Source: Paracoccaceae bacterium
GTDB taxonomy: Bacteria > Pseudomonadota > Alphaproteobacteria > Rhodobacterales > Rhodobacteraceae
Direction of reading: 5' to 3'
DNA length: 42,983 nucleotides
Assembly (NCBI GenBank): GCA_023383015.1
Contig: JAHDXW010000032.1
Coordinates: forward strand, 1-42,983
Shown: positions 8,019 through 16,913 of the stretch, in pieces
Numbering within the stretch: the stretch's first letter is position 1
How the letters are laid out: every line of letters begins with the position of its first letter
The notes under the pieces: model-generated
Seen by the model: only the letters and a program-made list of their open reading frames with translations
The model's database searches: none
What the model was told of the DNA's origin: nothing
Program-made: the position numbers and the translations under genes

Positions 8019-8142
8019 CCTGCTCCGACTTGCGCGCTCCCTGCGCTGCGACCCGGCCGATCCCGGCCAGGCCTTCCGCCACCGGCTGGGCGTCGGCATC
8101 GCCGTCGCCGCGCTGATCCTGATGCTTTCGCTTCTGGGGTGA
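8005..8142 (+). CDS. Small single-span membrane protein of the lysis cassette
   Basis: 45 residues from the ATG at 8005 (43 from 8011), with a basic N-terminus (LLRLARSLRCDPADPGQAF) followed by one hydrophobic helix (VGIAVAALILMLSLLG) that ends the protein. GGGAAAGG precedes the 8005 ATG. It could be an antiholin, pinholin or spanin-like partner, but it has no lipobox and no recognised family. Its role is inferred only from being squeezed between a holin-like gene and an endolysin. Confidence 0.55.
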   Translation: MAMHDLLRLARSLRCDPADPGQAFRHRLGVGIAVAALILMLSLLG

Positions 8143-8147
8143 TTTCC

Positions 8148-8792
8148 ATGCAGATGACTGACCGGGGCCTTCTGGCCCTCGTCCGGCACGAAGGCATCGT
8201 GCCCGGACCCTACCGTGATGTGAAACAGGTCTGGACCTTCGGCATCGGCCACACGACTGCGGCCGGTCTGCCCGATCCCGCCACGATGCCGCGCGGTATG
8301 CCCGCCGATCTCGATGCCGGGATCCGCGAGGCTTTCCGGGTCTTCCGATTCGACCTCGCGCGCTACGAGGCCGCCGTCCTGCGCGCCGTGAAGGTACCGC
8401 TCGAGCCGCACGAATTCGATGCGCTGGTCAGCTTCCACTACAACACCGGTGGGATCGCCAAGGCCGCGCTGACCCGGCACCTGAACGCGGGCGACCGGGC
8501 TGCAGCTGCAGCGGCTTTCATGGGGTGGCTCAAACCCGCCGCGATCCGCCCGCGCCGTGAGGCCGAACGCGACCTCTTCGCCACAGGCCGCTATCCGACC
8601 GGAACCATCCCGGTCTGGTCGGTCGACCACAACGGCTGGGTCGATTTCTCGCGTCCGATCCGGCGCCTGACCGAGGACGAGGCGCTGGCGCTGCTGCGCC
8701 CCGCAAGCGTGCCGATACCGAGACCATCCATTGTCGCCCCGTCTTGGTGGCGGAGGCTGTTGGACCATTTCAAAGGAAAGGCAACATCATGA
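8148..8792 (+). CDS. GH24 phage lysozyme (endolysin)
   Basis: 214 residues. The N-terminal about 150 residues are a T4-lysozyme-type muramidase. The catalytic Glu is in LVRHEGIVPGPYRD, followed by the FGIGHT motif and the family core FDALVSFHYNTGG. It hydrolyses the N-acetylmuramic acid to N-acetylglucosamine bond of peptidoglycan. The C-terminal about 60 residues (after GWVDFSRPIRRLTEDEA) are not part of the core and end in Trp/basic residues (SWWRRLLDHFKGK). There is no signal peptide, so it needs the holin. The ATG at 8148 is preferred over an in-frame GTG three codons earlier. The stop overlaps the next gene (ATGA). Confidence 0.88.
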   Translation: MQMTDRGLLALVRHEGIVPGPYRDVKQVWTFGIGHTTAAGLPDPATMPRGMPADLDAGIREAFRVFRFDLARYEAAVLRAVKVPLEPHEFDALVSFHYNTGGIAKAALTRHLNAGDRAAAAAAFMGWLKPAAIRPRREAERDLFATGRYPTGTIPVWSVDHNGWVDFSRPIRRLTEDEALALLRPASVPIPRPSIVAPSWWRRLLDHFKGKATS

Positions 8793-8998
8793 ACTGGAAC
8801 CTCGCGCGTGGGCTGATCTACCTTGCCTGTCTGGCAGCCTCTGGTCTGGCGATGGCCGGGTTGGCTGATTTCGATCTGGCGACCGGCACCTTCGACCTGA
8901 GGCCCTTCAACCTCTACGCCCTGACCGGCGCTGGCGGCGGTGTCGTCTCGTCCGCACTGGCCTCTCTGGCGTTGCTTCGCGGCTGGGGGCGGAAGTGA
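8789..8998 (+). CDS. Small two-span membrane protein of the lysis cassette
   Basis: 69 residues with two hydrophobic segments (about 5-25 and 45-63) joined by an acidic loop (LADFDLATGTFDLRPFN), ending in GWGRK. It is coupled to the endolysin stop by ATGA and to the hub gene start by GTGA. Topology fits a class II holin or spanin-type accessory. No family was recognised. Confidence 0.6.
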   Translation: MNWNLARGLIYLACLAASGLAMAGLADFDLATGTFDLRPFNLYALTGAGGGVVSSALASLALLRGWGRK

Positions 8999-9879
8999 AA
9001 TCCCTCTCGCCCGCTCTGCAGGCCCATCTCGACGAGGGCACGACGACGCTCGGCTGGTGCTGGCGGATCACGCGGGCCGATGGGGTCACCTTCGGCTTCA
9101 CTGACCACGACCGCACGCTGAACTTCGACGGCACCGATTTCGAGCCGGAAAGCGGGTTGACGGCGTCCGAGGTTCGCTCGGGCTCGGACCTGTCGGTCGA
9201 TGCGCAGGACGCGGAAGGCGTGCTGACCTCGGACCGCATCACCGAGACCGATATCCTCGATGGCCGCTGGGACAACGCGGCGGTCGAGGTCTGGCGGGTG
9301 AACTGGGCCGACACCGGACAGCGCGTGTTGATGCGCCGCGGGGCCATTGGCCAGATCCGGCGCGGGCGGCTGGCCTTCGTCGCCGAGGTGCGCTCGCTCG
9401 CGCATGTGCTGGGCCAGACGGTCGGGCGGACCTTTCAGGCGAGTTGCGACGCGGCGCTCGGCGATGCCCGCTGCGGTGTCGATCTGGAGGACCCGGCCTT
9501 CAAGGGAACCGGAACCGTGGTCGATCTGCTGCGCGACCGCGCGTTCACTGCTTCCGGCCTAGGCGGCTTCGACTCTGGCTGGTTCACCTTCGGCACCGTC
9601 GAATGGACTGGCGGCGCGAATGCGGGCCGGCGCACCGAAGTGCTGGGCCATGACGTCACGGACGGCATCGCTGTGCTGACCTTGCTCGAAGCGCCGGTGC
9701 GGGCCATCGCCGAGGGCGACGGCTTCACGATCCGCGCGGGCTGCGACAAGCGGATCGAGAGCTGCGGCGCGAAGTTCGCCAACACCGCCAATTTCCGGGG
9801 CTTCCCCCATATCCCCGGCCAGGACGCCGTTCTGCGCTACGCCACCAAGGATGGCGGGCACGACGGAGGCGTGCTGTGA
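8995..9879 (+). CDS. DUF2163 / TIGR02218 baseplate hub protein
   Basis: 294 residues, the counterpart of GTA orf13 and lambda gpL. N-terminal signature: GWCWRITRADGVTFGFTDHD. Four cysteines in two pairs, one near residues 150-160 (SCDAALGDARC) and one near 250 (GCDKRIESC), match the Fe-S-binding Cys set of this hub family. The ending (ANFRGFPHIPGQDAVLRY) is characteristic. GTG start is chosen because it overlaps the preceding stop by four bases and begins KSLSPALQAHL, the family's N-terminus. The protein forms the hub at the tail tip together with the megatron. Confidence 0.88.
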   Translation: MKSLSPALQAHLDEGTTTLGWCWRITRADGVTFGFTDHDRTLNFDGTDFEPESGLTASEVRSGSDLSVDAQDAEGVLTSDRITETDILDGRWDNAAVEVWRVNWADTGQRVLMRRGAIGQIRRGRLAFVAEVRSLAHVLGQTVGRTFQASCDAALGDARCGVDLEDPAFKGTGTVVDLLRDRAFTASGLGGFDSGWFTFGTVEWTGGANAGRRTEVLGHDVTDGIAVLTLLEAPVRAIAEGDGFTIRAGCDKRIESCGAKFANTANFRGFPHIPGQDAVLRYATKDGGHDGGVL

Positions 9880-10310
9880 AAGCCGCCGATCCCGACAAGG
9901 TAATCGAAGCAGCGCGGTCGTGGCTCGGCACGCCGTATCACGATCAGGCCAGCCTTCAGGGCGTTGGCTGCGACTGCCTCGGGCTCGCGCGTGGCGTCTG
10001 GCGCGAGGTCGTCGGCCCCGAGCCTTTTCCGATCCCACCCTACAGCAGGGACTGGGGCGAGACGGGCCCGTGCGAAGTGCTGGCCGAAGGCGCGCGCCGC
10101 ATGATGCCCGAGATCGCTCCGGCCGATGCCACTCCTGGTGCGCTGGTTCTCTTTCGAATGACACCTCGCGCCATCGCCAAGCATGTCGGGATCCTGACCG
10201 GCGCCGACACGTTCCTTCACGCCTATGAACGGCTCGGCGTAATCGAGGAGCCGCTCACGGCAGCTTGGAGGCGGCGCATCGCTTTCGCCTTCCTGTTTCC
10301 ACAACGCTGA
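9876..10310 (+). CDS. NlpC/P60 cell-wall peptidase of the tail tip (TIGR02219)
   Basis: 144 residues, GTA orf14 type. The catalytic Cys lies in GVGCDCLGLARG and the His in AIAKHVGILTG, with a second polar residue downstream (HAYE). The substrate-side WLGTPYHDQAS segment is typical. It is expected to cleave peptidoglycan cross-bridges during DNA or particle penetration. GTG start, overlapping the DUF2163 stop (GTGA). Normal length and intact catalytic residues. Confidence 0.88.
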   Translation: MKAADPDKVIEAARSWLGTPYHDQASLQGVGCDCLGLARGVWREVVGPEPFPIPPYSRDWGETGPCEVLAEGARRMMPEIAPADATPGALVLFRMTPRAIAKHVGILTGADTFLHAYERLGVIEEPLTAAWRRRIAFAFLFPQR

Positions 10311-10319
10311 GACCCCGAA

Positions 10320-13300
10320 ATGGCCACCCTCATTCTCGGCGCAGCCGGTGCCGCCATTGGCGGTTCGATCGGCGGCGCGATCCTCGGCATCAGCGCCGCG
10401 ACCATCGGCGGCTTCATCGGCTCCACCATCGGCTCGGTCGTCGACAGCTGGATCGTGTCCTCGCTCGCACCGACACAGCGGATCGAAGGCGCGCGGCTCG
10501 ACAGCTTGCGCATCACGTCTTCGACCGAGGGCGCGGTGATCCCGCAGCTCTACGGCCGCATGCGGATCGGTGGCAACATCATCTGGGCGACCGATTTCCG
10601 CGAGGAGACCAAGACCACCACGCAGGGGGGCGGCAAGGGCGGTGGAGGCGGCAAGGTCAAGACGACCGAGTATCTCTACTATGCGAGCTTCGCCGTGGCG
10701 CTTTGCGAGGGGCCGATCACCGGCATCGGGCGCATCTGGGCGGACGGCAAGCCGATGGACCTCTCCGGCGTCACCTGGCGCTGGTATCCGGGCGACGAGG
10801 CGCAGTCGGCCGATCCGTTCATTGCCGCCAAGATGGGCTCGGCCAATACGCCCGCCTATCGCGGCACGGCCTATGTCGTTTTCGAGGAACTGCCGCTGTC
10901 GAGCTACGGCAACCGCCTGCCGCAGCTGTCCTTCGAGGTGTTCCGGCCGCTCGCCGACCCCGACACCGCCGAAGGGCTGACCCGCGCCGTCACCATGATC
11001 CCGGCTTCGGGCGAGTTCACCTATGCCACTCAAGCCATCCGCAAATCCTCGGGCGGCGCGACGGTTTCTGAGAACCTGAACGCGCTGCCCGACACCGCCG
11101 ACATGGTCGTCGCGCTCGACCGGCTACAGGCTATGGCGCCGGCCGTCGAGAGCGTCAGCCTCGTCGTAGCCTGGTTCGGCGACGACCTGCGCGCGGGAAC
11201 CTGCAAGCTGCGTCCCGGCGTCGAGGTCACGGCGAAATCCACGACGCCGGTCGGCTGGTCGGTCAATGGCGTGAGCCGCGCCAATGCTTTCCTCGTCAGC
11301 CGCGACGCCGACGACCGGCCAGTCTATGGCGGCACACCCGCCGATTTCGCGGTGGTACAGGCCATCCGGGAGATGAAGGCGCGCGGGCTGCGCGTGACCT
11401 TCTATCCCTTCCTCCTGATGGACGTCCCGCCCGGCAACACGCTGCCGAACCCATATTCCGACAACGCCGCCGAGACGGGCCAGCCCACATTCCCCTGGCG
11501 CGGCCGGATCACCTGTTCGCCCGCGGCGGGCTATGCCGGGAGCGTGGACAAGACGGCCACGGTGTCGAGCCAGGTCGCGGCCTTCTTCGGCAGCGCCAGC
11601 CCCTCCGACTTCGCGATCTCAGGCGAGACCGTCTCCTGGACGGGCCCGTCCGGCGACTGGGGTCTGCGCCGCATGATGCTGCACTACGCCCATCTCTGCG
11701 CCGTGGCGGGCGGGGTCGACGCCTTCCTGATCGGCTCGGAAATGCGCGGCCTGACCACCATCCGCTCGGGCGCCAGCAGCTATCCCGCTGTCACCGCGTT
11801 CAAGGCGCTCGCCGCCGATGTTCGTGCCATTCTCGGCGCGGGCACGGAGATCGGCTATGCGGCCGACTGGTCGGAATACTTCGGCCATCATCCGGGCGAC
11901 GGCTCGGGCGATGTGTTCTTCCACCTCGATCCGCTCTGGGCCGATCCGGAGATCGATTTCATCGGGATCGACAACTACATGCCGCTGTCGGACTGGCGCG
12001 ACGGGTTCGAGCATGCGGACGCGCAGGATGGCTGGCCCGCGATCTATGACCGCGCCTACCTGCAGGGGAACATCGCGGGCGGCGAAGGCTTCGACTGGTT
12101 CTATTCCTCCGCCGCCGACCGATCCGCGCAGGTCCGCACGCCGATCACGGATGGCGGCGCAGGCAAGCCGTGGGTCTTCCGCTACAAGGATCTGCGCGCC
12201 TGGTGGTCGAACCCGCATCACGACCGCCGGGGCGGGGTGGAGAGCGGGACGCCGACGGCATGGGTGCCGCAATCCAAGCCGGTCTGGTTCACCGAACTCG
12301 GCTGCCCCGCGATCGACCGGGGCACGAACCAGCCGAACGTCTTCTTCGACCCGAAGTCGTCGGAGAGCTTCGCGCCGCATTTCTCGCGGGGCTGGCGCGA
12401 CGACGCCATCCAGCGCGCCTATCTCGAGGCGACGTATCTCTGGTGGGGCGAGGCCGCGAACAACCCGCTGTCGTCGGTCTACGGCGGCCGAATGGTGCAT
12501 GTGCCGGAATGCGCCGCATGGACCTGGGACGCGCGGCCCTATCCGTTCTTTCCGGCGCTGACCGATGTCTGGACGGACGGGGCGAACTGGCGGCTCGGCC
12601 ACTGGCTGACCGGGCGGCTCGGCGCGGTGTCGCTCGCGGCGCTCGTCCGGCACCTCTGTCTGCGCGCCGGGCTGCCCGAGTCCCGGATCGACGTCACCGG
12701 GCTCTGGGGCGCGGTCGAAGGCTACGCCATCACGGCGCTGGAAAGCCCGCGCGCCTCGATCACCACGCTGTCGCGCCACTTCGGCTTCGACGCCGTCGAG
12801 ACCGAGGGGGTGATCCGCTTCATCATGCGCGGGCGAGCCTCCGTCGCCACCCTTGCGCCCGACGATCTGGTGGCCGCCCGCGAGGGCGACGTGCTGGAAC
12901 TGACCCGCGGCCAGGAGACCGAACTGCCGCAGGCGCTGAAATGGCAGATCGCCCGCGCCGACGAGGATTACGACGCCGCCCTCGTCGAGGCGCGGCGCAT
13001 CACCGTGGACACGACGCGGATCGCGTCCGAGAGCTTTCCGATGGCGGTGCCGCCCGAGGAGGCCGAGCGCCGCTGCCGCCGCGCGTTGATGGAGGCATGG
13101 GTGGGGCGCGAGACGGCGGCGTTCCGACTGCCGCCGTCGCGCCTAGCGCTCGACCCCGCCGACGCGATCCGGCTCGCGCATGACGGGCGGCTGGTCGATC
13201 TGCGGCTCGTCTCCATCGCCGACGCGGAAGCGCGCGGCATCGAGGCGGTGCGCCAGGACCGAGCGACCTACGATCTTCCGCCCGGCGATCCGCGCGCGGC

Positions 13301-14285
13301 ATCGCTGACGCGGGCGGTGGTGTTCGGCGCGCCGGATGCGGTGCTGATGGACCTGCCGCAGCTGACCGAGGACCAGCCTGCGCATCGGCCGCTGGTCGCC
13401 GCGCACGCGGTTCCCTGGCCGGGCGAGATGGCGGTGTTCCGCAGCCCCGCGACCGATGGCTTCGATCTGCTGACGACGTTTGGCAGCCGCGCCCGGATCG
13501 GGATGCTGGTCTCGGACTTCTTCGCGGGGCCCACCTCGCGTTTCGATCTCGGCAATGCGCTGGTGGTCGATCTACTCACCGGCATGCTGGAAAGCGTCAC
13601 GGACCTGACGCTGTTCGGCGGGGCAAACGCGCTTGCCATCGAGAGCGCGCCCGGCGTCTGGGAGATCGTCCAGGCGGGCGCGGCCGAGCTGCTGGCACCC
13701 GGCCGCTATAGACTGACGCGGCTTCTGCGCGGCCAACGCGGCACGGAAGGCGCGATGGGTAACCCTGCGCCGGTTGGCGCCCGCGTCGTGGTGCTCGACG
13801 AGAGCCTCGCCACGCTATCAATCGCCGAGGCCGATCTCGGCATCCCGTGGAACTGGCGCATCGGCCCCGCCAGCCGCCCGGTCAGCGACGAGACCTATGT
13901 CGCTCAGGCCTTCACGCCCACAGGCGCCGGCCTGCGGCCGTTCTCCGTCGCCCATGTCGAGCAGCCTTGGCGCAGGGCCCGCACACCGGGCGATCTCACG
14001 ATCCGCTGGACACGGCGATCCCGCGCGATGGTGGCCGATGCCTGGGAACAGGTCGAGGTGCCGCTGGCTGAAGACGTTGAGTCCTACGACGTACAGATCC
14101 TTGATGGCGCGGCCGTCAAGCGCACGCTGACCGGCACCACAACCTCCGTCCTCTATACGGCCGCCCAGCAGACCGCCGATTGGGGCGCTCCGCTCGGTCC
14201 CGGCCAGACGCTGGCGATCCGCATCTACCAGCTTTCGAACCGCCTCGGCCGCGGCACGCCTGCGTCCGTCGCGCTGCAATTCTGA
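10320..14285 (+). CDS. GTA-type baseplate megatron protein with TIM-barrel domain
   Basis: 1321 residues, GTA orf15 type and full length for the family. A Gly/Ala-rich hydrophobic N-terminus (about 1-45) is followed by a tail-hub-like region. A GTA TIM-barrel-like domain comes next at about 430-740; motifs include DAFLIGSEMRGLTTIRS and DPEIDFIGIDNYMPL. The phage-tail_3 region and a C-terminal domain with fibronectin-like ending follow (DVESYDVQILDGAAV). It closes the tail tip and carries receptor-binding parts. The ATG is nine bases after the peptidase stop, and no frameshift is seen along 4 kb. A paralogous-looking glycoside hydrolase fold does not by itself prove catalysis. Confidence 0.9.
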   Translation: MATLILGAAGAAIGGSIGGAILGISAATIGGFIGSTIGSVVDSWIVSSLAPTQRIEGARLDSLRITSSTEGAVIPQLYGRMRIGGNIIWATDFREETKTTTQGGGKGGGGGKVKTTEYLYYASFAVALCEGPITGIGRIWADGKPMDLSGVTWRWYPGDEAQSADPFIAAKMGSANTPAYRGTAYVVFEELPLSSYGNRLPQLSFEVFRPLADPDTAEGLTRAVTMIPASGEFTYATQAIRKSSGGATVSENLNALPDTADMVVALDRLQAMAPAVESVSLVVAWFGDDLRAGTCKLRPGVEVTAKSTTPVGWSVNGVSRANAFLVSRDADDRPVYGGTPADFAVVQAIREMKARGLRVTFYPFLLMDVPPGNTLPNPYSDNAAETGQPTFPWRGRITCSPAAGYAGSVDKTATVSSQVAAFFGSASPSDFAISGETVSWTGPSGDWGLRRMMLHYAHLCAVAGGVDAFLIGSEMRGLTTIRSGASSYPAVTAFKALAADVRAILGAGTEIGYAADWSEYFGHHPGDGSGDVFFHLDPLWADPEIDFIGIDNYMPLSDWRDGFEHADAQDGWPAIYDRAYLQGNIAGGEGFDWFYSSAADRSAQVRTPITDGGAGKPWVFRYKDLRAWWSNPHHDRRGGVESGTPTAWVPQSKPVWFTELGCPAIDRGTNQPNVFFDPKSSESFAPHFSRGWRDDAIQRAYLEATYLWWGEAANNPLSSVYGGRMVHVPECAAWTWDARPYPFFPALTDVWTDGANWRLGHWLTGRLGAVSLAALVRHLCLRAGLPESRIDVTGLWGAVEGYAITALESPRASITTLSRHFGFDAVETEGVIRFIMRGRASVATLAPDDLVAAREGDVLELTRGQETELPQALKWQIARADEDYDAALVEARRITVDTTRIASESFPMAVPPEEAERRCRRALMEAWVGRETAAFRLPPSRLALDPADAIRLAHDGRLVDLRLVSIADAEARGIEAVRQDRATYDLPPGDPRAASLTRAVVFGAPDAVLMDLPQLTEDQPAHRPLVAAHAVPWPGEMAVFRSPATDGFDLLTTFGSRARIGMLVSDFFAGPTSRFDLGNALVVDLLTGMLESVTDLTLFGGANALAIESAPGVWEIVQAGAAELLAPGRYRLTRLLRGQRGTEGAMGNPAPVGARVVVLDESLATLSIAEADLGIPWNWRIGPASRPVSDETYVAQAFTPTGAGLRPFSVAHVEQPWRRARTPGDLTIRWTRRSRAMVADAWEQVEVPLAEDVESYDVQILDGAAVKRTLTGTTTSVLYTAAQQTADWGAPLGPGQTLAIRIYQLSNRLGRGTPASVALQF

Positions 14286-14306
14286 TCCGAAGCTACGGGA
14301 ACCCCA

Positions 14307-16229
14307 ATGTCCGACGCCACGACCCATCTAGGCCTGCCATACCTTCTGGCGGCGCAGGCCCAGAAGCATGTCACCCACAATGAGGCGCTGCGCCTCCTTG
14401 ACGCCATGGTGCAACTGTCGGTTCTCGACCGCATGCGCACCGCGCCACCGGCAAGTCCCGCAGACGGGAACCGGCACCTCGTGGCCTCCGGCGCGACTGG
14501 TCTCTGGGCAGGATGGGACTTGAACATCGCCTTCTGGGTCGACGGCGCGTGGATCCGCCTCGTACCAAGAACCGGCTGGCTGGTCTGGGTCGCGGCCGAA
14601 GGGCTGTTTCTCGTCTGGACAGGCAGCGCCTGGGCGGTGGTGGGCGAACCCCGCGACGTCTCGGACGCGGTCTTCAGCCTGGTGAACGATGCCGATCTGA
14701 CGAAGAAGGCCACCTTCTCGCTGGCGGGGATCGCAACGGGCACGACCCGCAGCTTCACGCTGCCCAATACCTCGTCAGAACTGGCGATCCTCGCGGGGAC
14801 GCAGACCTTCACCGGCAACAAGACCTTCAGCGGCATGCTGACCGCCTCGGGCACGGTGACGACATCCGGGGCCACTGCGACCATCGGCACGGCCACCGGT
14901 ACCGCAACCTACGGCATGGGCACCGGGGCCACGACGACGGGCGTAACCAAGACCGTGAACCTCGGGACTGGCGGCGCCTCCGGATCGACCACCGTCGTGA
15001 ACATCGGCTCGGCCACCGCCGGAGCGGGTGGGACGACGGTCATCAATACGCCGACCGTCACCTTCGCCAATGCCGTGACGCAGGTCGGCATGCCCCAGGC
15101 CAATCTGACAGCGCAGTTGCTGGGCCTCGGCGGGGCGACGGCGGACAGCTACAACCGGCTGTCGATCAACACGCCTGCAGTCCTTCTGAACAACACAGGC
15201 GCGGGGATCGAGGCCACCGTCAATAAGGCTGCCTTGGCGAACGACGCCGCCTTCGCCTTCAAAACCGGCTTCTCGGCGCGTGCCCTGATCGGCCTTCTCG
15301 GCAACGACGATTTCAGCTTCAAGGTCAGCCCGGATGGGGCGGCCTTCTTCGATGCGATCCGCATCGACCGGACCAGCGGCCAGGTGGAACTGCCGCAGCC
15401 GACCGTTCTGCCGGGGCTGACCGCGGCGCCATCCCCGCCGCCCGCAGGCAAGACCTCGGTCTATGCGCGCAACCGCGCCGGGGCTCCGTGGATCGACGTG
15501 ATGCGCCCCTCCGGCCGGGACTTCCCGCTCCAGCCGCATTTCGGGGTCAACCGCATCGCCAACTGGTCGCCCTCGGTTAACACGACGATCACCAGCGAAG
15601 GCCTGCCGATCACCTCGGTCGGCACCGTGTCACACCCAACCCTCGCCACGACGAACCTTGCCGCCAGCATGCGCCGCTGGCGATTGACCTCGGCAGCGGT
15701 CGTAGACTCGGTCGCCGACCAACGTTCCGCAGGCTGGGCCTGCTGGCGCGGCAACGCCGCGGGACTGGGCGGCTGGACCTTCGTCACGCGGATTTCGCTG
15801 ACGACGCTGCAGGCGACCGGCATGGGGTTCTTCGGGCTTTACGGGTCGACCGCCGCGCTGGCCACCACTCTGACGCTGGCCGCAGCCATCAACTGCATCG
15901 GGATCGGCTTCCAGCGCGGCACCCACACCCGCTGGCAGCTGGTCGCAAACGACGGCACCGGCGCGCCGACGCTGACCGACATGGGGGCGAGTTTCGCCGT
16001 CGCAACGGGGGGCGTGCTGACGCTGTTCATCGCGGCACCGCCCAATGGCAGCTCGGTCTGGGCGCGGGTGGTCGACGAGGTTTCCGGCGCGGTGTTCGAG
16101 CAGGAGGTCACCGCCGACCTGCCAGCGGCCACGCAGTTCCTGTCACCGCGCCTCTTCCTCAACACCGGCGCGACCGCCGCCGCCGTCGCCTACGACTGCG
16201 CGGGGGTCTATGTCGAGACGGATTTCTGA
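14307..16229 (+). CDS. DUF2793 receptor-binding / tail fibre protein
   Basis: 640 residues. The N-terminal DUF2793 module (about 1-112) is clear: THLGLPYLLAAQAQKHVTHN, NRHLVASGATGLWAG and a WLVWVAAEGLFLVW segment. A Thr/Gly/Ala-rich repetitive stretch (about 165-260, e.g. TATIGTATGTATYGMGTG) suggests a fibrous trimeric shaft. The C-terminal about 220 residues look like a globular beta-rich head. It is last in the tail operon, the usual place of host-specificity proteins. It probably decides the target cell; the receptor is unknown. Confidence 0.82.
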   Translation: MSDATTHLGLPYLLAAQAQKHVTHNEALRLLDAMVQLSVLDRMRTAPPASPADGNRHLVASGATGLWAGWDLNIAFWVDGAWIRLVPRTGWLVWVAAEGLFLVWTGSAWAVVGEPRDVSDAVFSLVNDADLTKKATFSLAGIATGTTRSFTLPNTSSELAILAGTQTFTGNKTFSGMLTASGTVTTSGATATIGTATGTATYGMGTGATTTGVTKTVNLGTGGASGSTTVVNIGSATAGAGGTTVINTPTVTFANAVTQVGMPQANLTAQLLGLGGATADSYNRLSINTPAVLLNNTGAGIEATVNKAALANDAAFAFKTGFSARALIGLLGNDDFSFKVSPDGAAFFDAIRIDRTSGQVELPQPTVLPGLTAAPSPPPAGKTSVYARNRAGAPWIDVMRPSGRDFPLQPHFGVNRIANWSPSVNTTITSEGLPITSVGTVSHPTLATTNLAASMRRWRLTSAAVVDSVADQRSAGWACWRGNAAGLGGWTFVTRISLTTLQATGMGFFGLYGSTAALATTLTLAAAINCIGIGFQRGTHTRWQLVANDGTGAPTLTDMGASFAVATGGVLTLFIAAPPNGSSVWARVVDEVSGAVFEQEVTADLPAATQFLSPRLFLNTGATAAAVAYDCAGVYVETDF

Positions 16230-16257
16230 TCTGTAGATATGGACTGCCGTGTGCATG

Positions 16258-16323
16258 CCGGGCCGGGCAACACCATCGAGGCAACCGCCGAATGCCTCGA
16301 CCGGAGCAATACGCCCGGCCCGG
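16258..16323. repeat. Nested perfect palindromes after the tail operon
   Basis: Outer arms CCGGGCCGGGC (16258-16268) and GCCCGGCCCGG (16313-16323) are exact reverse complements. Inside them TCGAGGCA (16276-16283) and TGCCTCGA (16293-16300) also pair exactly. The element starts 29 bases after the DUF2793 stop and has no U tract. It could end tail transcription, act as an mRNA 3' barrier, or mark a recombination junction. Confidence 0.6.
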
Positions 16324-16476
16324 TTCACCTATTCACGTTTCAGAAAGCGGAAGGGGATTCGCTGCAGGTTGGAGATAACACAGTGGCCCGGCATGTCGCG
16401 TCAGGCAATGGGAACAATTCTGCCCCCCTGTCAGGGCTGTTTTCGGCGCTTTGGAATTGTGATGCCGGACGGTTTT

Positions 16477-16837
16477 CTACTTGAAATCTACGCTTTCCCG
16501 ACACCGGTCGCCCGGGTCGCAGACCGCTGTGCCGACCGCGCAGTCGCTGGTATCGCCGCCGCAGCAGTTCTCTGTGAGATAGGCCATCAGCCCGTTCATC
16601 GCCGCACAGTTGGCGGTGTAGATCAAAGGATCGCCCCTCGCGGCGGAACGTCACCAGGCCGGCATGCTTCAGTTGGCTCAGATGAAACGAGAGGGTGGTC
16701 GAGTGCAGGCCGAGCCTCTCGCCGATATGCCCGACAGCGCGCCCTTCGCTCCCGGCCTGCACCAGCATCCGAAAGATATCGAGACGGGTCTCCTGCGCGA
16801 GCGCGGCCAAGGCCGCTATGGTGCCCATTTTTTCCAT
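16477..16837 (-). pseudogene. arsR: ArsR-family arsenic repressor with a one-base frameshift
   Basis: The N-terminal winged-helix part is intact from MEKMGTIAALAALAQETRL through the recognition helix (LHSTTLSFHLSQLKHAGLV), with an ideal GGAG four bases before the ATG at 16837. After FRREGRS the frame is lost. Removing one base from the AAA run at 16625-16627 restores LIYTANCAAMNGLMAYL, then the As-binding-type cysteines ENCCGGDTSDC and a stop at 16477-16479. As written, the open frame runs on to 16340 with unrelated, low-quality sequence. Either a real inactivating insertion or a sequencing error. No ars transporter or reductase follows; the phage tail operon lies there instead. Confidence 0.8.
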
Positions 16838-16880
16838 ATCTCCAGAATCGTGTAAATGTTTCTGTGCCACGAATAAGAGC

Positions 16881-16904
16881 GGCGCCGGAACTGCCTCCGG
16901 CGCC
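16881..16904 (-). terminator. Terminator of the DUF305-YVTN gene
   Basis: Arms GGCGCCGGA (16881-16889) and TCCGGCGCC (16896-16904) form a nine-pair GC-rich stem with a six-base loop, ten bases after the minus-strand stop. GCTCTTATTC follows on that strand, a partial T-rich tail. It separates this gene from arsR. Confidence 0.65.
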
Positions 16905-16913
16905 ATTCACTAC

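Noticed and set aside
14800-15080. Repetitive Thr/Gly/Ala-coding stretch as a possible repeat array or CRISPR
   Set aside because: It is in frame inside the DUF2793 protein and encodes a fibre-like shaft; there are no regular direct repeats with unique spacers.
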